From positions 29,299,418 to 29,363,417 of the forward strand of contig CM056999.1 of NCBI GenBank assembly GCA_029891345.1: a DNA stretch of 64,000 nucleotides, given 5' to 3'. Under the pieces are notes generated by a model. That model saw only the letters and a program-made list of their open reading frames with translations. It ran no database searches and was not told the origin of the DNA. Made by a program: the position numbers and the translations under genes. The stretch is from Dryococelus australis. Its lineage: Eukaryota; Arthropoda; Insecta; Phasmatodea; Phasmatidae. Each line of letters opens with the position of its first letter. Position 1 is the stretch's first letter. This document shows, piece by piece, positions 56,000-64,000 of this stretch.

Positions 56000-57080
56000 G
56001 TGTGCTTCCCTGTTCTGGTTGATGCAATGTAAACCGATAATTTTTAAGAGGGTCAGACACGTATTTTCAAAATGGTTGCCATTAATACATTTTGGATTAA
56101 TGTGCTGTACCTACGAAATCATGTAACCAAGTTCAATCAAACTCTTTATGTCGGTGGTAGGCGACATTACAACAATAAATTGTGTTTACAAAGAGCTTCC
56201 TTTGTTCATCATGTTGTAACAAAGAGCAACTTTTATCTACCTGACACGAAATATGTCCTTATTTCCACCAAATTTGGGCTCAATTATTTTTTCGTTAGTT
56301 CATGTAAACTAGTGTATTATAAGTGAATCAAGTACTAATTTTCATGATGACAGCAATATATATAAATATATATTTTTTATATTGACACATATGTTTCTTT
56401 TATCTCAGTCTTAGAGTGTGGCCTAATTTGCCGAGTTTACTTGCAAATATATGTAAAGGAAAGTAGGCGAAGTAGTCATATTAGTAACTTTTTGTTGCAT
56501 TGCCCACTCACAATTTTCCAGATATTCTCAATTTTGTACATTTATCTACACCAAAAATATTTTTAATTATTTTGGTACGATATTCAAAATTTTTTGCATG
56601 TGCAGTATGTTAAAAGTGGAGTTAAAGTCATTATAATTAATGATATTAGTCATGTTTGTCTGCACTTTTAAGAAAAGAAACCTTATCTACTGCGCGGAAA
56701 CTAAGTTTGTCAAGAAATAAAACATTATTTCGCAACGAAAACCACATAAATAGGATTGATAAATTGAGTATGAGGCTATGTAGCCTTCAGGATACGTATA
56801 ACGTTGTTTATTTGTACATTTTCTTTTTTACTTTAACATAAGCATTTTAAAAACACACATCCAATGCAATCGACAGTAAGAAACCTCATTACTATTTACA
56901 TATTTAACATTATTATTACATGTGTGTATATATGGAAATTACGTATTTTTTTGCAGTTGTAATTTATAAAATGTGTAATGTTTTAGAACAGTACAAAATT
57001 ATAGCGTTTATTTTTTACCAGGAGAAAAAAAAGCGATCTCTGCAACTTCTGTCTTCTCCGAGGAGATCATCATGCAGACG
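56000..57080. other. Intergenic, no gene recognised
   Basis: An 84-codon frame at 56,072-56,326 (+) is unrecognised. The rest is AT-rich. No repeats of note. Confidence 0.35.
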
Positions 57081-57083
57081 GTT

Positions 57084-58003
57084 TTAAAAGCCAGACGTTT
57101 CAATGCAGTCGAAAAGTTTTTTGGTCAAAAAGTGAAGATCTTGTGTTAGGAAAATTTTTTCATAGACTGGCTTATACTCTAAGAATGTGTTTTCCTTTTT
57201 CGGCCTTGAAAATGTCACATAAGGGTGGACGGCTTCCACAATTTTATAATTTGTGAAGTGGCACGCGATAAGGCCATTCCACAAAGTTGTCATGTCTCGT
57301 AGATTTCCCTAGTTTCCCCACAGCCTTTCCGACAAATTCTCCAAAATCCGAAAAGTCATGTACCTTACAATGGCGGATGAGAGACTCGGAGCAGTCTATC
57401 AACCGCCATTGTAAGGTGAATGACTTGATGATGGAAAGAATCGGCAGTTATAAAAGTATGGCCTGGCACAAAGAAATACAGCGCAATAATGTATGGGGAC
57501 AGATAGTCAAAATTAGCAGTATTCACAAGAGATGTAAGCAAGCACAAATTCTTGTTTTGCCCGGAGCAATGTCCAGCCATTAAACAATGTGATGTGCGTG
57601 TCTCACAATAGAAAAACACCATTTAATACACTATGGCCTTTTTATTCTTCTAGCGGATGAAGATTCATTCCATATTACAGCAAGAGGTTTCAAAGTCTTT
57701 TGTTTCGTACCAAGAGGAACAAAATTCTTACTGAATGCAATTATACGTCTTGTAAAATTTGCAGTCTTGAAGACTTTTCTACTTTGGTAAAATGATAATC
57801 TTGTTTCCACATGGTTCTGCTTCTTCGTGTTTTCTGTATACTTCTGTATACTGGAGGTATTCTTCCTTCAATACTTGTTTAGCCGTGATCTGACTATTCT
57901 GTAATTTGTTCACGACCTGGCACCGAATTACTTTGCTGTGGTCTGGATTATGGTATTCAAACTCCTCAAATTTATTAATACTCTCTTTCATTGCCCAACT
58001 CAC
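57084..58003 (-). pseudogene. Transposase-like relic (QNKN / GHTF family)
   Basis: On the minus strand, pieces in order are: AKQVLKEEYLQYTEVYRKHE (58,003-57,779), a decayed ETKDFETSCCNMES stretch, HCSGQNKNLCLLTSLVN and FFVPGHTFITADSFHHQV (57,622-57,365), and TTLWNGLIACHFTNYKIVEA with LTQDLHFLTKKLFDCIE (57,293-57,084). I recall many arthropod and cnidarian hypothetical proteins with D-N-C-(A/S)-x-Q-N-K-N and G-H-T-F-M-S-A-D-x-F-H. They look like RNase H-fold transposases, though I cannot name the superfamily with certainty. Here the DN of the first motif is lost and the frame is broken several times. Confidence 0.55.
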
Positions 58004-58719
58004 AAAAATGTATATTCATTTTTTCAACAACTGCATAAATGACATAAATACTTAATTTTTGGCGTGAGTAGGAAAAAAGTTCTTATGTAGTTCACTAACT
58101 GTTGGTTCATGCACTCGGTCGGTGAGCTACCAACCGTGGGATATGCCTGAAATCCTTTAAGCCAGAAAGCTCTAAAATGATCATACTAGGCGGTCGGTTC
58201 GGACACCGGGCGCCACCAGAACCTTTGTAGACCGCTGTACGGTTGCCGTGGGAGCAATGTACCGTACGTCCTGTACTACATCATGGGTCTGAAGTTCGGT
58301 GTAGGGACACTAATATACAGATACTGCCTTTTGAGTGCATAGCACTGACGATAATGGACGATAGAATGGTTTTATGTTTCAATGTGATATTATAAGACCT
58401 TTCTGTCGACTTTTGTTGATGCCGTACTCTTGCCCCTCCCATCTGGTGAAATGTTAGTGGGAAAATTCCCCACGCACAAAACACTTTGTAAAACTGTAGG
58501 ACCTATCATTATTTTCCGTGTGTCGTAATATTAAAAAGAAAGTTTTACAAAACCGAACTTGTTCATTTTCATCTGATAAATAATATTTGAATGAAAACTT
58601 TTGCGTTGAAGCCTCACACCAGGTTTTTTTAAGACCTTCCCTGGTTGTTGATATTAGGAGAGAATGTCTTCAATCAGTCAAGATGTTCTTGCTAACTTTC
58701 ACAATCCATTATATTTTTT

Positions 58720-59277
58720 CGTTTTGATTCAGGAATACGAGTTGTACATACACTTGAAGCAGCAGCATTTCTCGCAAGGAACGAGTAAAGGTTGCTCAGC
58801 ATCATACTTTTCAACACTCATTTTACTTTTCTTCTTTTGTAAAATGTTTTTTTAAAGCTGAATTTCTTCGCTGTTAAAACATATTTCTTTGTCGAACTGT
58901 GCTACTCTTGTATTGCTATTACCATATTCCTTCTCGTCGTGTTTGCTCTCATCGCATATTCCCTACACATTTTGAGATTATCCCTCATCGTTATTGAACT
59001 GGTCCAGTAGTCTTTCTCTGTCTAACCCTTTTACGCGCACATTGCCTTCAGAGTTTTCCTCAGTGTTATGTATGCATATTTTTGTATCATGTATATTAAC
59101 ACTATTGTTTTCTTTAATAGTTATGGTAGGCCTATTAACTTTAATATGTGATAATTTAGTAAGAGTATGATCATTGCTGTTGCCTGGATTCATGATCTCC
59201 GCTACTACTTGTTGAGTAGGGACTAGGCCTACACTGACAACTGCGGAACTAAGACTTTGTTTTGCTGTAGCAAACAA
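58720..59277 (-). pseudogene. Possible N-terminal part of the same transposase-like relic
   Basis: Upstream on the same strand a 99-codon frame (59,277-58,978) is followed by MSVEKYDAEQPLLVPCEKCC, with CEKCCCFKC as a possible zinc-binding CxxC...C cluster (about 58,750-58,820). Members of this family often carry a C..CxxxC cluster before the catalytic region. The intervening 58,004-58,720 shows only fragments. The link to 57,084-58,003 is inference from strand, order and the cysteine cluster. Confidence 0.3.
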
Positions 59278-59279
59278 AC

Positions 59280-60725
59280 TATAAAATTCTCTTTGGACAG
59301 CATTTTGAAGTAATTCACTTTATATTCGCATTCACATAAATCAAAAACTTCAGTTACACTAATTCAAATCACTGTAACTAATTTGTTTAGAGTAATCTCC
59401 CAAACTTTGGTTGAGGAGGAAAACAGGCGACTTGAAAATGAACAAACTGCTGAAGTGAAAATACGCGGACAGGTATTCAGTGTTGAATATTAAAAAAACA
59501 TGCATGGCAATTCATGGAGTATAAAAGAGTATCTATGTACAAGATGACATTTAGCACCTAGGGATTTATTGCCTTCTTGGTGCTGCCAATTGGCAGCTAT
59601 ATTTGTCGTTGCTCTTCCAGTCAGCGCAGATAGCAAGTTTACATGCTATAAATGTATACAAAGGTGGCAAATGTTTATTAGAAGTTACGAAATGTGCAAA
59701 AGGCTTTCTTTACTCTGAGAAGTAGCCAAGGTGCCACTTACACTATTGTAGTCTACAAATATCAGTTCTGTAAGAGAGTCTTAGGTAAAAAGTGCAGCGT
59801 CCTAAGGACTTTCTTTATCCAAATAACAAACTGAATGCCTTTTTTCGTTGCTTTACCCAAAATATTGGACTTACGACGAATTTTACTAATGTATGATGCC
59901 TCACACATTTCGGACATTATTCTACAAAATTTACGTCTGTTTTCGAGCATGGGTGCTCGAAAAATTTACCATAAACTACTTGGAAAATTTATTATCTACC
60001 TGCCCAAAAAGTTTGAAAAGATGCCCCGTTAACCACGTACCTGCAGATTCTTGGTGTCTGCTTGGTGGCTAGGTAAACTACTCCAGTGACTTCACCAGCT
60101 TGCTGGCCGGTAAGCATTGCTGCCTGGCTGTCAGCAGGGGTGGTGTGCTTTGTGACAACACATCCAGCCCCACGCCAGAGTAGCAGAAGCGTGATTACAT
60201 GGATATGCGTGTGCTACACATATTTGGACATGTTTTTGATCCCGACTTTTGATTGGACATTCTCGTCGACACTCCTCTAAAGAGGAATGATTACCCTCTA
60301 AGGACAGTTTCCACCTGTTGTCATAAATGACCATCTGTTTTTCTATTGGCCGAAGGAATGTTAATACCCCTCCCAGGGAAATTGCTAGTAATTTTGTACA
60401 AATTCTCGTGCAATCTATGGATCGGTGTTGATTGTCACTGGCCCCAGAGGGAGCACACCCAGCAAAATTAAGTAATAGTTTCTTAACATAAAACTTAAAT
60501 TTCAGCACGCCCTTATGGCGAAACAGAGAGGGACACACTTGGTGTCCTGATAGAGGAGTTTAGGCACAATATTGGTGATCAAGTTTTAAAGTAACTGTTT
60601 CTTGAAAATACTTTAATCTTAAAGAAAGTAAGAAAAATTTGAAATTTTTAAAGTATTGTTTTAAAACAACTTAAAGACAAATTGTAAAAATCCAATTTAT
60701 AATGTTTTAAATTGGATCTTGTTTT
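59280..60725. other. Intergenic, no gene recognised
   Basis: Frames of up to 135 codons (60,131-60,538, minus) lack recognisable domains. No RNA gene or element boundary seen. Confidence 0.35.
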
Positions 60726-60729
60726 CCCA

Positions 60730-61005
60730 AAGTTAAAGTTATTGAAAAATGTTTTATATTAATCGATTGTCACTTTTGTTGGCCTCTTGTGGTACAACTA
60801 GCCAAGAATCTAAGGTTTTCCTTAAAAACAAATTAATTTTGCCTGGCTTTGTAAATCATGAGTAACATTTTGTTGGCCTCTTGTGGTCCAACTGGTCAAT
60901 AATTTATTCAAAGTTTGCTTGAAATTGAATAATTTTGCCAGAATTTGAAATTTATAATCATTGATGTATATCATGTTGGCTTTTTATTAGTCCACATAGC
61001 CAGAG
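60730..61005. repeat. Diverged tandem repeat, about 95-103-bp unit
   Basis: TTTTGTTGGCCTCTTGTGGT followed by AC/CCAACT.G.CAA recurs at 60,774 and 60,868. A weaker version, ATGTTGGCTTTTTATTAGTC, starts at about 60,972. Each is followed by an AAATT-rich half. Confidence 0.55.
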
Positions 61006-61013
61006 GAAAATAA

Positions 61014-61250
61014 AGTGAGTGAGTGAAGAGATTTTGGCAGTTCTTAACAGCGAGGTCTTGAGAGCCGATGAGGGTGACTGAAGTGAATATGGAGCAGCGC
61101 CAGAATGAAGAGGTGGGGGAAACGGTAGATCCCCTAGAAAACCCGCCAATCAATGGCATCGTCTGGCACGATTCCCACTTGCAAAAATCCGGCGACCCGG
61201 CAGGGATTGAACCCAGTTCGGCTTGGTGGGAGGCGAGCGTGCAAATCGAG
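61014..61250 (-). mobile_element. tRNA-derived SINE, family A
   Basis: In reverse orientation: tail GAGTGAGTGAAGAGATTTTG, CTTAACAGCGAGGTCTTGAG and AGCCGATGAGGGTGA, body with AACCCGCCAATCAATGGCAT and GTCTGGCACGATTCCCAC, then box B complement GGGATTGAACCCAG and GGTGGGAGGCGAGCG. The head is truncated. The 61,255-62,910 stretch beyond is AT-rich with no recognised gene. Confidence 0.75.
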
Positions 61251-62914
61251 GAAAATAAAGCAATAAATTCAGAGAATTAAGCTTTGGCCTTAGTGTTAAA
61301 ATCGGCCTGTAAGTTGTAAATATTTTGTACATTCTGAAAAGTGGCCTTGCATTTAGTTCATTGGTCAGAGAAAATCCAAAATAGTTATATTTACATTTGG
61401 TAGTATAGGAGTGCTGTTTTTTTGCACTTATATTTTTGGCAGAACTATAGGTGATAATAGCAGTATAAATACTATTTATTGACAAAGAAAAAGAACATAG
61501 ATGAAATATTGTAAAATATTTATCGTGTGCCTGCAGAATTGCCTGGTGTAAAAAGTACACCTTTACTATATTTTTCTCCTGTGATCATCTTGCAGACTTA
61601 AAATCAAAGGTAGATAATTGTCATAATTAAATTTTTGTGAAACCTGAAATCTTCAAATCAACGTACATTATTTGGAAACTATTTTATAGACCATTTTATT
61701 TAAATTGTACATGTTTTGGTTCAAAGATAATTCAAATAAAATGTAAAAAAAATACCAGTGGAAACAAATATATTTATTATGTATTTAAAACAAATATTGA
61801 AAAGAAAATAAACAAAGAAAGAACAAAATAAATGCAATATTACAATGACTCATTGTTTTTGCTTTCTAAAACATCACTTTAATATCTTGTGTTGTACTCA
61901 TTTTCTGCTCAAACGAGGGTTTTATCTTATATTGGGTTTCTTGCTCTGCAAACTGTTTATGCCCATCTCGCCATATCCTTGGTAGCAAGGGCGTTGCAAG
62001 TGAAACAGACAAGTAGTAGTTTTAAAGTGTTATACCTTATTAAATATGTGTATTCTGGTGTCAGCTATCAGAATGCTGCAAAAAAAATTCTGTAAAAAAA
62101 TTGGAGTTAAAGTCTTTTTCCTCAATCGGGTAGATTCCTATTTCTGAATTTTTGTTCCTTTTTTGTTCGTTATTACTCACGTCTATCCGATAAGTTGTTT
62201 GCTTTCGACCGTTTTGTGTTTTGTGTCATATTTAGGGTTTTCTGTGACATACAATAAATCTTTACAGTGAGTAATTTCCCTATTTATTTATAATAACATA
62301 ACATTCAGCTGCATTGAATGTTTTGTTTACAAATAAAAGTAACGTAGCTACATCGCTCTATTAAGGATAATAGCATGTTCATTATATTATAATATTCTCA
62401 GATGTGAGTAATGCTCAAGCCAGGAGATTGTTTGCTCCGTGTAGCGCTCTACATACTATATACTCTTTTACAGTAAACATACATATTTTCGATGAGTAAG
62501 TAATAAGTAATTTGGAGAAAGATAAAAAAATATTTCCATCTTTTTTTAAGAAAAACAGTAGAATATTTCAATTAAAAATATTAAGACAGTAAGAGTAGGC
62601 CACTGCACAGAGAGCTCTAGTAAAGATTAGTTTAAAATACATAATAGTTGTTAAAGGCAACAAACATCATGTACGAATAATTATTACAGCCGTATATCTA
62701 TATACAGCAGCCACCTTGTGGAATCAGTATAGATGATCGCATATCGCGAAAAGTATTTTTGTGAACACAGTTTTCAAACATACCTAGTCTCTTGCTGCTC
62801 GTGATTGGATTATACATGGCTTAATGTTTTGTAGATACGTCACATACTTGCGCTATTACAGCAGCGGTGTTATCATTAACGCAGTCAAGTATGTAAATAA
62901 TGCAGCCAATAGCG

Positions 62915-63110
62915 AAAACGTGGGTGAGTGAAGAGTTGGGAGGCTCTTTACTTTATATCGAGGTCTTGCGAGCCGATGAGGGTGAAGCTAGGTGCCGGGA
63001 AAATCCGCCGACCAGCGGCACCGTCCGGCACGATTCCAACATGCGAAATCGAACCCGGTTCACCTAGGTGGGAGGCGAGAAGTCTAGCCACTACATCACC
63101 GCGAACCCGA
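62915..63110 (-). mobile_element. tRNA-derived SINE, family A
   Basis: In reverse: GTGAGTGAAGAGTTGGGAGG, ATCGAGGTCTTGCGAGCCGA, CCGCCGACCAGCGGCACCGT, CCGGCACGATTCCAACATGC, box B complement AAATCGAACCCGGTTC, GGTGGGAGGCGAGAAGTCTA and box A complement GCCACTACATCACCGCG. Both tRNA boxes are recognisable, so this is a well-preserved copy. Confidence 0.8.
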
Positions 63111-63399
63111 TAGCGAAACTGATCCACTTGTCATGTAGACAGTACATTGTAGGCTGGCAAGCAGTAAACATCTCCCGCAATTAGTTACTGGTTCGAGGTA
63201 ATGTGTTGGTGTGTAGATCATATGGCTTCCTCTTGGGGCACTCTGGATAACGCTAAAAAGCTGACGTATTTTGGAAACCGAACACCTTCTAGGCTCCCAC
63301 TTAACTGACGGTTGAACTGCGTAACTGTGAGTTAGATATCCACGTTTATCTGCGAAACTATTACACGTGTGGCCAATGTTCAGTTCTACGAAAAGAACA

Positions 63400-63765
63400 C
63401 ATACTATATACGAGGCCCTTGAGAGATTTCAATACATCACGTACATTATAAACACTATTTCCGAGTATTCCAAAATGGCTAAAAACGGCTCTTTCAAAGC
63501 TCTGTATCTTCAAATATACGCCCCAGATACATATAAATCTACTCAAGAGCCCTGCATTGAACATTCCTACAGACTTTCCACCAATAAAATAATATGGTAA
63601 GTGATGAAAGTCTCATAGGTACGACGAGAACACCGCACGCCAGTTGAGAGCCGTGCGCTTAGCGGCGATGGCGCACTTGATGCTCGAGGCAGTCTCGTCC
63701 TTATCGCTCCCACGCTCTCTCGGCCTGAGACAGCTCCAGGTAGACGGCAGGCAGTCTCGAAGCGA
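63400..63765 (+). repeat. Dispersed repeat (CTTATCGCTCCC family), longer copy
   Basis: Pairs with 9,800-10,165. An AT-rich block (GCTCTGTATCTTCAAATATA, ACATTCCTACAGACTTTCCA) is followed by a GC-rich block (GCGGCGATGGCGCACTTGAT, TCGTCCTTATCGCTCCCACG, CAGCTCCAGGTAGACGGCAG). The GC-rich DNA continues to the window end, where a 112-codon minus-strand frame (63,567-63,905) is probably spurious. Confidence 0.6.
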
Positions 63766-64000
63766 GCATTTTCTACGAGACCAAGATCACTAACTGTACT
63801 ATACACGCAAGTGGCAGCTCGGGCAGAGGCTGTTCTGCGAACCTCCGGCTGCGGTCTTGCACAACTCTCCTTGCCACACGCGGCCGACACGCCAGACGAC
63901 TCCACCCTGCTCCGCGTCTACGTTAGGTGCGAAAAGGTTGCGGGGCCTTGAAGTCCATTTCTTCAGCTTCGCGTGTTAACGTTCCACTGTTCGAGTGACC

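Overview
The window is about 64 kb of AT-rich eukaryotic DNA. It has no operons and no host gene that I can recognise; nearly everything identifiable is a transposable element, its relic, or tandem repeat. Two tRNA-derived SINE families, PIF/Harbinger, Tc1, Academ-like and Polinton/Maverick elements, long microsatellites and repeated poly(C)/poly(G) tracts together suggest an insect. The SINE type beginning CGAGGTGGCGCAGTGG is one I associate with polyneopterans (locusts, crickets, stick insects, termites); that assignment is inference.

Layout. 1-17 kb: intergenic DNA with SINEs, dispersed repeats, a 42-bp hairpin array (13.3 kb) and GC-rich diverged tandem repeats (14.3-16.6 kb). 17-20.6 kb: SINEs and a broken PIF/Harbinger element whose transposase (minus strand) is split, with its MADF/BESS partner gene on the plus strand inside the gap. 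21.9-22.9 kb: a dead Tc1 transposase. 23-34.8 kb: intergenic DNA with old SINE copies, a CRE/YY1 promoter-like block, a GC-rich TATA-bearing block that may be a solo LTR, and a (TA)n tract.

34.8-52.2 kb is the core. A Polinton/Maverick of about 17.3 kb has terminal inverted repeats of about 1.4 kb. It carries a degraded protein-primed type-B DNA polymerase on the minus strand and several unrecognised small reading frames. A second transposon of 5.9 kb (42,664-48,596) is nested in it. This has inverted repeats of about 550 bp and one ancestral reading frame of about 1,470 codons, now interrupted by three frame changes. It encodes two N-terminal C2HC zinc fingers, a DDE-type core, an XPG/FEN1-like nuclease and a nine-cysteine CXC domain. 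This best fits the Academ superfamily (XPG-bearing branch). Its inverted repeats match much better than those of the host Polinton, so it is the younger insertion and the most interesting object here.

52-64 kb: two adjacent AT-rich satellite-like arrays rich in TGTAAATTTACA-type palindromes (53.3-55.1 kb), a CCAAT-rich dispersed repeat, a relic of a transposase-like protein with Q-N-K-N and G-H-T-F motifs (57-59 kb), and more SINEs. No rRNA, functional tRNA, CRISPR or bacterial gene was seen.
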